From Rhynchopus euleeides (lineage: Eukaryota > Euglenozoa > Diplonemea > Diplonemida > Diplonemidae): a stretch of DNA of 64,000 nucleotides. The position numbers were made by a program, and so were the translations under genes. Positions 55,301-63,862 of the stretch are shown piece after piece. Under the pieces are notes generated by a model. It was not told the origin of the DNA and searched no databases. It saw only the letters and a program-made list of their open reading frames with translations. Position 1 is the first letter of the stretch. Each line of letters begins with the position of its first letter. The DNA lies in the NCBI GenBank assembly GCA_963210315.1, contig OY723257.1, forward strand, positions 124,001-188,000. Reading direction: 5' to 3'.

Positions 55301-57391
55301 GAGGCACCGCCACAGCAGCTGCGCCCAGGCGGTGTGCGCTGCGCCCTCCTCGCGTGTGGCGGCGGAGCCGCCGTCGGGTGGTGGGAAGCAGGTTTGTTGC
55401 TGCTGCGGCTGCGGTGTGCAGGCCTGCGGGAGGCCTGCTAGCGGGAGGAGGCGGAGTAGGGAGCAGCGTGTGGCCTGCTCGACGCCGAGGAGGCTGCGCC
55501 ACTGCGGCTGCTGCAGCTTCTCCTGCAGGGAGGGGAACGGCGCTGCGGCGGCGGGGCTGAGGATGCGCGCCGCCGCGGCGGGCCTCCCCGAGAAGAGCTG
55601 GGAGATGGAGGCGGCGGCGGCCCCCGCACCGCAGTGCAGGAGGGCGGAGGAGGCGAAGGGCACCGAGGTGCCGGAGAGCACCGCGGCGAGGGGGAGCTGG
55701 CGGAGCGGGGCTGCCAGGGGGTGCGTGGGTGCGGGCACCCTGTGCCCGTTCAGCGCGGAGATCTCGTTGAGGAGCCAGTCCAGCACGGCGCAGGCCTCGT
55801 CGGGGGTGGTCTTCACCTGCTGCGGCTGGGGGGGGAAGCCTGTGCACACCGCCTCGGCGGTGAGGCTGCGCGCGGCGTCGCCGAGGCAGGCTGCGGCGGG
55901 CGGCGGCAGCTCCGCGATGACAAAGCCTGCGTGGCGGAGGCCCGACAGCACGGCGGGGGGCAGGGTGGAGGCGACCCAGCAGTCGTCGGGGCGGCGCCAG
56001 CCGTCGGATTCGCCGCACCAGAGGCAGGGGATGCGGCGCAGGTTGGAGGCGACCGCGTCGCTGACGAGGCTCCACGGGGTGGCGAGGCTGGGGGGCGGGA
56101 GCAGGTCGTAGAGCTGGCTGCGGTTTTCAGGCGTTTCGGCGACAGACCTCTGCACGTCGGTCAGCAGGCGGGTGTACTCCTGGGCGATGACATCTGTGAG
56201 GAGGGCGTGGTTCCAGTCGCTGCGGAACTTCGCCTCGCCCGTGTCGTTGACGCCCCAGAAGATCCCTCTCCGGTCGCTGGGCAGCTCGAAGTATCCGTTG
56301 ATATGCACAGGCAGCCCCGTGGTGACAGGCATGGGGAGGAAGCAGAAGGCCTTGCCCTGCAGCTTCCCGGAGGCGGGGGCAGCGACACCCCCCCACGCCA
56401 GCAGCTTGATGCCGTACTTCGAGGCCATGGGGTCGCAGCTCATGCGGCAGGCAGTCCCGCCGCCTGTCGACTGGCGCACGAGCCAGGGCTGCGAGGTGCC
56501 CCCCGTCTCCACGTCGAGGCGGACGTTCATCGACACCTTCAGCAGCTGGTCCACAGTGGGAGGAGCGGGGAGGCGGCGTTGGAAGGCGCGGTTGGCGGCG
56601 TCCGCAGGAGAGAGCCTGGGCAGGCAGGTGCTGAAGGTGGCGGATTCGTCTTCCATGTTGCCCGCTTTGAAGACGTGGAGCTCCAGGCGGAGGACGTTCT
56701 TCAGGAAGAGGAGCATTTCGGGCGCCTCGTCGCAGAAGTTGGAGAAGATGGCATCGACATTGTCCGGCAGGCAGGGCACCTTGCGGAGGTCCGACACCTT
56801 CGCCTGCTCGGGGGTGCGCAGCGGGAGGCGGAACAGCGTCCCGTTGTAGGGCTTCGCCTCCACAGCCCTGCAGCCGAACCGGGAGTAAGGCTGCAGCAGA
56901 GACGGGTGGCTCTTCACCTGCGCAGCGACGTTGGGGTCGGAAAGGTCCATGCGGTACCCCACGCCCCTCCCTGGGAGGTGGTCGCACGAAGGGTCGAAGA
57001 AGCACACGCTGCTGCCGCTGACAAACGAAGGCGTCTCTGTGATGTGGTAGACGCTGTTGAACCCGATGCCAAACCTTCCGGTTTTGGTGAAATTATCCTT
57101 CTTCACAGACTGCCCGATGCTCTGGATGGACCGCAGGTCATCATCTGTGAAGGTGCTGTCGTTGTAGACGAGAAGAGCAGGCCCCTGCATGCCCTCCGCG
57201 TTGAACTTCTCGGGGATGCCGCTGGAGGGGTAGACGCGTTTGTCGAAGCCGATCTTCAGAACTGTCGCGCCGGCGTCGTCGGCGTTCTGCAGCATCTCCT
57301 TCAGGATACTGCTGTCGGGGTAATCATGCAGGATTTCGCTCAGCCGTGCCACAAGGCTAGTGGACTGCCCGAAGGCATGTGGCGCGGGCAT
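37329..57391 (-). CDS. Giant sacsin-like protein with C-terminal RING finger, six exons
   Basis: Six exons: 57391-46656, 46123-45988, 45731-45654, 39999-39931, 39825-39730 and 39440-37329. They join in frame to 4,408 residues, close to sacsin length. The start at 57391 has a good context (gccaccATG). Residues about 9-250 form a sacsin repeat with a GHKL ATPase-type site (LKEMLQNADDAGA, GRFGIGFNSVYH). A second repeat begins near 1350 (FNELLQNADDSRA, GRFGLGFNAVYNFTD). A third near 2670 is degenerate and lacks the NADDA motif. The last 45 residues are a C3HC4 RING (CCVCL ... PCGHVLCDGC ... CPRC), so an E3 ligase role is likely. Human sacsin lacks the RING; from memory, plant sacsin-like proteins have one. 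Intron 5 has a GTCTGT donor, the others GTATG. Intron 3 (40000-45653) contains a whole retroelement in antisense; intron 1 contains a relic of a related repeat. Confidence 0.9.
40547..40858 (+). repeat. Leader tandem repeats of the retroelement
   Basis: Tandem copies of a roughly 39-bp unit (gagggacagtaactacgccg and close variants with caacgccgtgctgcg) alternate to give a 78-80-bp higher-order period. They sit between A1 and the gag start and may serve as promoter or packaging sequence. Confidence 0.8.
40859..41929 (+). CDS. gag: Retroelement Gag-like protein
   Basis: A 356-residue frame with ATG at 40859. The N-terminal 80 residues contain Cys/His pairs (CIFETC, CHDCGG, a spaced Cys-His, then CPEC) that could bind zinc. 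An acidic linker follows. Residues about 135-185 form a strong heptad coiled coil (LEYLLKLTGRLEKEQKELKK). The C-terminal part is rich in Arg, Gln, Gly and Lys (KGHHKGRGGKGKRQ) and likely binds nucleic acid. Position and features fit a Gag structural protein; there is no sequence family I can name. The frame ends in TGA (41927-41929) and stays open beyond it in the same frame into the recombinase. Confidence 0.8.
   Translation: MATLDWDTLKVPDPAHPDNEPAERRPECIFETCNTTHTARTAFSCHDCGGTTVRTCMREHIPAHIVPEWLEGAGDRGWVCPECAWVRQAVDEETAADLAAGAGELGEDGEYSEADSQSGTGLQHRDAHHPADSNTDLRVANSLEYLLKLTGRLEKEQKELKKTVETQAKQIATLQKALQRTEAELPADFSAHIVSTWGSSIATAPGRRLVKAEVSRVFRQAELSDAPSSPDWQHQLIQAFDSLFQTMGLIRDDDDPDRFIEALHKTIVAMNSHFLLKGRAGARLYLAKAKIMDPAKYDAVAHGRLLREGRATQDDTQERRAAFQERFLQERNTQDRPAPYSGKGHHKGRGGKGKRQ
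41930..42949 (+). CDS. Retroelement tyrosine recombinase
   Basis: This frame is continuous with gag across the single TGA at 41927-41929 and has no ATG before its conserved N-terminal domain; the first possible non-ATG start is GTG at 41984. It carries the full tyrosine recombinase set. Arg is in GGAARASDALRLD (about 42505) and Lys in QSKADPF. The HSLR box is at about 42775, His in LSRHATVDG, and the nucleophile Tyr in VMRYVSAAE. It would join a circular cDNA into the genome without duplication. Expression probably needs read-through of the UGA or a non-ATG start. It stops at TGA 42947-42949. Confidence 0.88.
   Translation, partial: LPDTSRGRPRATTLPPAAVVYVKAVPSAPPSTRGRPRKTETSVTPEEATTIRQELQHTLSQALAPTYWGALRRTYDRYSQFREGWMKAERRTLPHDEGAVLWVTKQRKDGLSVQSALQYLNNLAAALRRFAAFPLDGRQIVADYRRALKRGGALRPQKQAEPATAHNIREALAKEPRPIVKLLLGIMWGGAARASDALRLDVKDVTSEKRSEPIYVRWTQSKADPFHMGHITGISLPKDLHRILRHRLRRARSAGETRLFPADVTYRTVVKAVKRARRGLTAHSLRRGALTQLARKNVPLEEVRLLSRHATVDGVMRYVSAAENAHARETAQVSAKIEW
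42950..44784 (+). CDS. Retroelement reverse transcriptase-RNase H
   Basis: The frame is -1 relative to the recombinase and is open far upstream across it, so the exact start is unknown; the RT homology begins near 43250. RT signatures: LPAFTVSKKSGGQRFIVDAR (finger), VVMADARSWFYQF with the first catalytic Asp (about 43650), MCMGWSHSPAIAN, and WIDN at 43846-43857 where YxDD is usual. RNase H follows with WTDAS (44358), LKEAY, CHIDN and QRADAYTRG supplying the acidic residues. No protease or integrase is present, as expected of DIRS-class elements. An AAAAAAC string at 42952-42958 lies just after the recombinase stop. Expression may involve frameshifting or reinitiation. Confidence 0.88.
44822..44897 (+). 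repeat. B1 repeat of the retroelement
   Basis: A 76-bp sequence from gtgtagaagcgtcaacgcaa to gatagggcgctttt, repeated at 45119-45194 (B2). It directly precedes A2. Confidence 0.9.
44897..45080 (+). repeat. A2 repeat of the retroelement
   Basis: A 184-bp sequence from ttaagcacactcgtgtgagc to gagtgacagaag, the same as A1 at 40363-40546. A 27-bp piece (gtgtagaagcgtcaacgcaa onward) is shared with B. Confidence 0.92.
45119..45194 (+). repeat. B2 repeat, 3' end of the retroelement
   Basis: Same as B1 over 76 bp. The sequence after 45194 is unrelated to the element and is taken as its right boundary. Confidence 0.85.
45383..45592 (+). CDS. Small open frame of uncertain reality
   Basis: A 69-residue frame starts at ATG 45383 (context ggaccATGG) and encodes a helical peptide with an acidic-basic tail (KEKKRKTAEEEEQYA). 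An A/T-rich stretch follows. It lies between the retroelement's right end and sacsin exon 3, antisense to the sacsin gene. It could be a fragment of an unrelated mobile element or chance. No homology is recognised. Confidence 0.2.
   Translation: MDYQFQAMGAVARRLRDAEETIHRCTKDVLATMTAIAESAHSIVCKLGGPLPEDKEKKRKTAEEEEQYA
46262..46461. repeat. Relic of a related terminal repeat in sacsin intron 1
   Basis: Inverted repeats gtgtggaagcgtcaac (46262-46277) and gttgacgcttccacac (46343-46358) bound a 97-bp unit. The sequence after it (cctgatgaag, gtagagcacgtttgg, cactttccgcg) parallels the reverse complement of the retroelement A repeat. A second inverted pair (aaagtgtcacttcaactctg near 46285 against cagagctgaatgacacttt near 46412) spans the unit. 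It is probably a diverged solo remnant of the same element superfamily. Confidence 0.55.
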
Positions 57392-57695
57392 GGTGGCAAC
57401 AGATGCGCTGGGAAAGAGGGGCGCTGTGTTGCCGCCTGCAGGGTGGTGCGGTGGTGCTGGAAACAAATGCGGATATAGATGTGGGTGAAAAAGTGGATTG
57501 TCCGCCACACTACAATGGGTGGAAGGCTGCCATTCACGATGCGCATTGCTCGTCACAGTTCTCCTCGCGGGTGCTTTGCACCAACAAGGAAGTGTTCTCG
57601 GCCCTCTCTGCAAGCAGGGGTCAGGTCGTGCTGCGTTGAGAGGCAAGAAAGCAAGCAACGCAGCAAGGCATGGAACAGGTTCCGAGACACTGCAC

Positions 57696-58835
57696 TCAGG
57701 GTGAAACGGAAGACACAGCACGCACAGAGACAGAATTGTTGTTGTTCGTCGGCGTAAAAATCCACCTCCCGCAGAGGCTGAGTGCAACGCCATAACCCTC
57801 TGTGTTCACCTTACCCAGACTCTCGCCTGTGCTGAGGCGGTGCAGTATGGAGGCGGAGCTGATATTTACTGCGACAACATCACCTGGCTGTGACACAGCA
57901 AGTGATGAGGGATAGTAGTCTAGTTGCACAGTACGCAGGCAGCTGAGGGAGGTTGTGCACCACACCTTGAGAGAGTTGTCGTAAGCGCACGACACCAGAT
58001 GGTGCTCGTCCTTGGTAAGGGCGATGCCGCTCACCCGATCAGTGTGCCCATCCAGGGTGTGTGAGAGAGTGAGGGTGCTGATGTCCCACACACGGATGTT
58101 GTTGTCAAGTGACGCGCTGAAGATCCTCATGCCCGACACAGCAATACTGCGAACAACAGCACTGCTGTGACCCTCCAGCACTGTGGCGCTCGGTGTGCCC
58201 TTCAAGTCCCACACACGCACCTTGCCCGCAGCGTCTCCGGAAACCAGACGTCCGCAGTGCGTCCACGCTCCACTCCACACACTGGTGTTATTGTCGTCAA
58301 GCATGCACGCCTCCTTCCACGGTCCTGTCAGCCACACGCAGATGGTGCCGTCACAAGAGAACGTTGCCAACCACGCCCCACAGACAGAGAACGCAGTGTG
58401 ACGAATCGCCGGGTTACCGTGTGTTAAGTCCGCCACCACAGCAGCGGCGGTGGTGTCAAACACAGTGATGTGTCCGTTGAAGTAACCCACTGCACACAGC
58501 TTCCCACACCTCGACAGTGTGATAGACCTGATGCCTTTGCCACGCGTCGATGAGTAGACTGCCGGTCCCTTGACGTTGGGCCAACGGGGGACGAGCTGTA
58601 CAGCACCCCCGTCCTCCAGACCCGTGTCGGCAACGCACTGTCCATCGTCCAGCTCCTCTTGACACCCTTCGATGTGTGCTGCCACGCATGCAATCTCACC
58701 TAAACGGGCTGCGCTGATAGAACCCGGGAACATCTCGCCCAGCGCATCCGCCTTCAGCCCGACCACGGTCCCGCCTTCCGGAACACCGACGACACAGCTG
58801 TCCCCGGTCCCGGTGTGACGGACAGTCACGTCCAT
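57696..58835 (-). CDS. WD40-repeat protein with ubiquitin-like N-terminus
   Basis: Start at ATG 58835 (MDVTVRHTGTGDS) gives 379 residues. The frame extends 26 codons upstream but the domain starts here. Residues 1-83 resemble the N-terminal ubiquitin-like domain of the DUF4116 genes at 23606 and 63862: a beta-strand start, a hydrophobic helix, and GGAVQLVP at the end. Residues about 95-379 carry a six- to seven-bladed WD40 propeller, with units such as SGDAAGKVRVWDLKG, SASLDNNIRVWDIST and SCAYDNSLKVW. It is probably a binding scaffold; the partner is unknown. The stop lies 305 bp upstream of the sacsin-like gene's start on the same strand. Confidence 0.85.
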   Translation of the reverse strand: MDVTVRHTGTGDSCVVGVPEGGTVVGLKADALGEMFPGSISAARLGEIACVAAHIEGCQEELDDGQCVADTGLEDGGAVQLVPRWPNVKGPAVYSSTRGKGIRSITLSRCGKLCAVGYFNGHITVFDTTAAAVVADLTHGNPAIRHTAFSVCGAWLATFSCDGTICVWLTGPWKEACMLDDNNTSVWSGAWTHCGRLVSGDAAGKVRVWDLKGTPSATVLEGHSSAVVRSIAVSGMRIFSASLDNNIRVWDISTLTLSHTLDGHTDRVSGIALTKDEHHLVSCAYDNSLKVWCTTSLSCLRTVQLDYYPSSLAVSQPGDVVAVNISSASILHRLSTGESLGKVNTEGYGVALSLCGRWIFTPTNNNNSVSVRAVSSVSP

Positions 58836-60364
58836 GACTTTGGCGACCCAGCTGCAGATTTTCTGGAGAATGTGGCGGCGTGTGCAGTGTGTGACGGTGG
58901 GCATGGGGGTCACAGACAGTCACCTTCAACTGTGGAATATCAGTTCGGACTACTTTTTGTTGAGCACACACCGTTCGGCCCTGTGAAGGTGCGAATCCCA
59001 AAGCTGTTCAGTACGAGTTCACGAAAAGGGAGAGAGAAGCGTGGATCGTGTGGCAACCGATGGGAAGTAATTCCCTCAACACCTATCCCTTGCAGGGGTT
59101 GTGTTGGTTGAAATGGAACCCTATCGACACATGCCACTAAACACGAAGGAATGGGGGGTAGTGAAATAGAAGTAGAAGGGATGGGGGGGAGAGAGGCTGC
59201 GGTGAAACGCACAGCAACTCAATCCTCGGGTTCTCCTGGCCGCACGGAGGCTTTACTGGGGGGGGGCAAATAATCGTGCACTCCACTATTAATTGGCGAA
59301 CGGGCGGGTATAATTGAGGGGCCCAAAAAAGGTCAAAAAGTTGACGGGGGGGAATAATCGTGGGGTGCACGATTATTCACTTTTGCAAGTTTTCTGGTCA
59401 GTTCTGGGGACAAACATCGCAAAAACCTCGTCCGTTTGCATATTTGGAATCTGTGCGGATCGTAGTGGGGTCATTTTGGCCATGGGGTGTCTGTCTTCAC
59501 CCCTTACTGGCAGTGACCGTCTGGGCTCATTTTCGTGTTGAAACTGGGGGCTCAAGGCCGGACATGTGGACGAATATGAGCCAAAATGGTGACGACCAGT
59601 CACGGGTGAACACAGACACCCCATGGTCGAAATGACCCCACCACGATCCGCACGGGCTCCCAACATTCAAAAGAACGAGTTTTTTGAAAATTCTGCGGGA
59701 AAAATTGCTCATTTTTCTTCCACAATTGACCGAAAATAGCCAAAAGTGAATAATCGTGCACCCCACGATTATTCAGCGGAAAAAACTTTATAAATGCCTG
59801 TTTCAAAAAGGCACTATTATTTGACTATGCACGATTATTCGACTATGCACGATTAATTGCCCCCCCCCAGTAAACACACAGTTTGACCTCGGGGGGCGGC
59901 ATACCGGCCCCGGGCTTTCAACCCTTCAGGACACGCTCGAAACACCTTTCAGCCCCGACCTGACACACACACCAAGGGGTGCCGAAAATGACATTTGAAG
60001 GCCACCAACACATTTGTGGGCCTCATGTGTCATGTCGTGTTATTGGCGAGCTGGAAAAGGTGCCTCCCAACAGTGGGGGGGCAGGGGGCGGGGAGGGGTT
60101 GCTGTGAACCGCACAGGCCTCGACCTCTGATGAGGTGAGATGTACGGCTCTGCATTTTCCAAGTCTTCAGGCACGCTGAGATGAGCCCCGACAACGAAAC
60201 TGAATACTCAGGCCAACTGCATCCGGCTCCCTGTGAGGGGGGGCGGTGATTTCTGTCGCTTTTGAACAAATCTGAACAAACCTCGGACGTGCTCCCAGCA
60301 GGGCACTGTCTGGCAGCTAATAGTGGCGTGGGGCTACCAGGGCGCAGGGGCACAGACCGGTGCC
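58836..60364. other. Intergenic with a foldback element
   Basis: No gene is supported. The centre is a 615-bp inverted-repeat element (59256-59870). The flanks carry no recognisable signal. Confidence 0.6.
59256..59870. mobile_element. Foldback/MITE element, probable TA target duplication
   Basis: Ends ctgggggggggcaaataatc... (59256-59280) and its inverse (59846-59870) match at 24 of 25 positions. TA lies on both sides (59254-59255 and 59871-59872), as in Tc1/mariner elements; the flanking ttta/taaa also fits a longer inverted repeat. Inside, a perfect 33-bp inverted pair (59353-59385 and 59742-59774) opens an imperfect hairpin with arms of about 190 bp meeting near 59560. No transposase is encoded. 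Confidence 0.75.
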
Positions 60365-62412
60365 CTACAACTCAGAGGCCACCAGCTCTTGCAGGGAAGG
60401 GCTCGCATAGTCGGCGTTCTGTGAATTCGCACACACTGCAGTAAGCACCACCTCGCGGTCTGCCTGCAGCTCTGCACTAGCAAAAGGGAGCAGCACGGTG
60501 CCGGGGAGTGGCTGGGAGAAGGCGGCAAGTGCTGCCTGCCTGTCAGCGCGCACACTGTCCCCCGCATAGGCGAAGTTGCGTGGCTCGGCACGGATGGCAG
60601 CAAGCGCCACGTTGAGGTCGTCACGCAGCGCAGGCGACATGGTGACGAACAAGGAGGGGCGCCCTTCAATAGCTGCCAACACAACGTCGTTGTCCTGGCG
60701 CAGGGGGCCGGTGATGGAGGTATAGGTGCTAGGAGTGACGGCGATTGCCTGCATCATGAACTCCTTGTCCTCGCACAGCGACGCATTCAGGTCGCCGCAG
60801 TTCACGATCTTCTGAGCAAGTGCCTCCAGGACAACCTCCTTATCCTCCTGCAGGGTGGCGGTGAGGCTGCGAAACTCTTGCACATCCCCAGAAGCCAGTG
60901 CCTTCATGACAAGCTCTTTGTCCCCACGCAACGACTCACTCAGGTCATCGAACTTGACTACGCCCTGAAGAAGTGCCTTGATGACGACCTCCTTGTCCTC
61001 CTGCAACGTCGCGCTCAGTTGGTGAAAGAACCCCAGCTTTCTCCCATCAAGTGCCTGCATCACGAACTCTTTGTCTCCCCGCAGCGACTCACTCAGGTCA
61101 CCGAAGTTTATTTTCCTCTTTTTCGTCATCGTATCACGAAGTGCCGCCAATATGAATCCCTTGTCCTCCTGCAAGGTTGCGCTCAGGTGGTGAAAGTCCT
61201 TCAGCTCACCGGAATTCAGTGCATTCATGGCGACGTCGCTGTCCCCTCGCAGCGCCTCACTCAGGTCAGCAAACTTCACATTCTTTGTACTAAGTGCCCC
61301 CATGATGACGTCTTTATCCCCACGCAGCGACTCACTCAGGTCACCGAACCTCACGTTCGCCTGCCGACAAAATGCCTTGATGACGACCTCCTTGTCCTCC
61401 TGCAAGGTTGCGCTCAGGCTGTGAAAGTACTTCAGCTCACCGGAGTACAGTGCCTCGATGACGACATCTTTGTCCCCTCGCAGCGAATCACTCAGGTCAC
61501 CGAACCTCACGTTCGTCTGACAAAATGCCTTGATGACGACCTCCTTGTCCTCCTGCAACGTTGCTCTCAGGCTGTGAAAGTCCTTCAGCTCACCGGAGTC
61601 CAGTGCCTCGATGACGACATCTTTGTCCCCTCGCAGCGAATCACTCAGGTCACCGAACTTCACCTTCCCCCTCCGTAGTGCATCCATGGCAACGTCTTTG
61701 TCCCCTCGCAGCGACTCGCTCAGGTCCCCAAACTTCACATTCTTCTTGCGAAGTGCCTTCATGACGACCTCCTTGTCCCCTCGCAGTGCTTCGCTGAGAT
61801 CACCGAACTCCACTTTGGCATGGTCAAGTGACAACATGACGACGTCTTTATCCCCTCGCAGCGACTCAGTCAGGTCACCGAACTTCACTTTCTTCTTCCG
61901 AAGTGCCTTCATGACGACGTCTTTGTCCCCTTGCAGTGCTTCGCAGAGATCACCGAACTTCACTGTTCCAGAAACCAGTGCCTCCAGGACGACCTCTTTG
62001 TCCGCCTGCAAGGTCGCGCTCAGGTGGCGGAAGTCCTCCAGACCCACGGAATCCAGTGCCTTCATGGCGACGTCTTTGTCCCCTCGCAGTGCTTCGCTGA
62101 GATCACGGAACCTCGCTCTGCCATACTCCAGTGCCTTCATGACGACATCTTTGTCCTCCTGCAACGCCTTGCCCACGTCCGCCCACACCGCGTTATACTC
62201 CAGCGCTTCGAGCACGAACGCCTTGTCGCTGAGCCACACAGCGCTGTTTGCACAGTGCGGCACAGCAACAACCGCAACGCTGCGCTGCTCCTGCAGGCCT
62301 TTGTCCTCGACATGGGTCCACATCGCCGGGTCCAGCTGCAACGCCGCGATGACGATGTCTGCGTCTGAACGCAGTGCGGGACTGGCACGCAGAAAGGCAT
62401 TGGGGTTGTACC
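60365..62412 (-). pseudogene. DUF4116-type repeat gene 2, C-terminal part (split by hAT-like element)
   Basis: This is the larger 3' piece of a gene that starts at 63862. It encodes about 20 diverged repeats of 24-26 residues built on LSESLRGDKDVVMKAL and LSATLQEDKEVVIKA, and ends VCANSQNADYASPSLQELVA near the stop at 60365. No ATG lies near its upstream edge; the first in-frame one is near 62325. Removing 937 bp of transposon plus one 8-bp duplication (945 bp, divisible by three) joins this frame to the upstream part without a stop, giving 850 residues. The repeats are intact, so the break looks recent or may be absent on another allele. Confidence 0.85.
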
Positions 62413-63349
62413 CAGTGATTTTCCCCCGTGGCGAAAAAATAAAATTTCGCAAAAAAATACAGCAGCAGTCTCTCGAGTCTTCCTTTCAGATGATTTTTGC
62501 ATTGATCGCTTCCACGGGCAGAAAAAACACACAACAAAACCCCCCCCCCCCCCGCGTGTCGAGTGACCTTACCTGTCTGAAGTACAGAAAATGTGTCGGG
62601 TTGGGTGGAGCATACACACACACATACACATATGTTCACACAACACAGGGCAAACCGCACAAACGTGTTCACACATCCGGCATCCTATGCGAAATACCCG
62701 CCGCTCCCCGGGAGCTGTTGCGGGAACCATCTGCTCTTCCGACCCACCGAGACTCTTGCCGTATTTTCTCTACCACACGGGGTGTGTTTTACCAAAAAAA
62801 ATCTCTGGAAAAATCGTCCGGCGAAAAAAGTTTTTTCGCCACGGGGGTTTTTGGTGGGAATTTTTCAGGGGGTCTGGGGAGAGGTCCTGGAGGAAAAAAC
62901 ATCAGGCCCAGGAAAAAAATGGGAGGGCCTGCTCTGTGAGCCCCACCAAGCAGTTACAGATTGGCAGGACAAGACCTGCAGAGGGTGGCTGCAAAGAACA
63001 GATGTTCACTACCGTGGCCTCCGGCGGCTGCGGGGCTCCGCCCCCCAGACCCCCCTTGTGGAACCCAGGCCCGCCAGCCGTACAGCAACCCCAGGAATGC
63101 GAAAACGCCCAAAATCTGTAGCCTCGACGGGACGGATGTTCACTACCGTGGCCTCCAGCGGGTCTGGGGGGCTCCGCCCCCCAGACCCCCCCTGTCGCGT
63201 GTGCCTGTCTCGCAAGTCCTTGGGCGTATGCGACTGGCCATCTCCGCGTAGTCTCGGGCGCGCGAAGCGCGCCCGAGAAAATTTTTTCCGAGTGGGAAAT
63301 TTTTTTTCGCCGGCATTTTTGAGATTTTCAGCGGAGAGGAAAATCACTG
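62413..63349. mobile_element. hAT-like non-autonomous transposon in a DUF4116 gene
   Basis: Inverted ends cagtgattttcc (62413-62424) and ggaaaatcactg (63338-63349) are bounded by an 8-bp direct repeat gttgtacc (62405-62412 and 63350-63357). An 8-bp duplication and CAG-type ends are typical of hAT elements. The interior has no transposase, several A/T homopolymer stretches, a gggcgcgcgaagcgcgccc hairpin near 63248, and two copies of the GC-hairpin module. Confidence 0.88.
62996..63195 (+). repeat. Two further copies of the GC-hairpin module
   Basis: Copies at 62996-63060 and 63131-63195 match those at 8101-8337 over about 60 bp, including gatgttcactaccgtggcct and the ctccgccccccagaccccc arm. 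Confidence 0.88.
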
Positions 63350-63862
63350 GTTGTACCTCACGTACTGCAGCATCACCTCCTTGTCGTCGTGCAGCGAGGG
63401 GTGCACCCAGTGGAGCAGGACATCTGTGTGCCCCTTGCGCCCCTCCTCCTCCTCGTCCTCGCTCCCCTCATCCTCATAATCATAATCCTCCCCTTCATCG
63501 CCCTCGCCACCGCCCCCCTCTGCCCTCTTGTGGGCACGGGCCAGCACCGCCAGCACGCACTCCCGCCGCTGGCGTGCCCACACTGGGATGTCGTCAATCG
63601 TCACAGCACCGCTGCGCAGCTTGGCCACAAACCCCTCCACACCACGCACCACCCCCACCCGGCACCCGCTCGAGAAGGCGGCGACGTTGCTGACACGCTC
63701 CGCCACGTCACACGCCACGCGCTGCCCGTCCACGCTCAGCTCTACATCCTCGAAGCCGAAGGCCTCGCCGCACTGCCGCATCATCGCAGACACCGTCGCA
63801 TCCGCGTCAATCTCCAGAGGCTCCTCACGCCCTGACAGCGTGTCGATGGCGTGCACCTCCAT
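63344..63862 (-). pseudogene. Ubiquitin-like/DUF4116 repeat gene 2, N-terminal part
   Basis: ATG at 63862 (MEVHAIDTLSGREEP) starts a ubiquitin-like domain of about 75 residues (VELSVDGQRVACDVAERVS). A linker with IDDIPVWARQRRECVLAVL follows, then an acidic tract (DEGEDYDYEDEGSEDEEEE) and the first DUF4116 repeat (LHDDKEVMLQYVRYN). The transposon then brings in CAG TGA, so the frame ends at 63344-63346 after 172 residues. The linker motif PVW is shared with the gene at 23606, showing the two are paralogues. A longer frame upstream to 63979 exists but lacks the domain's features. Confidence 0.85.
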
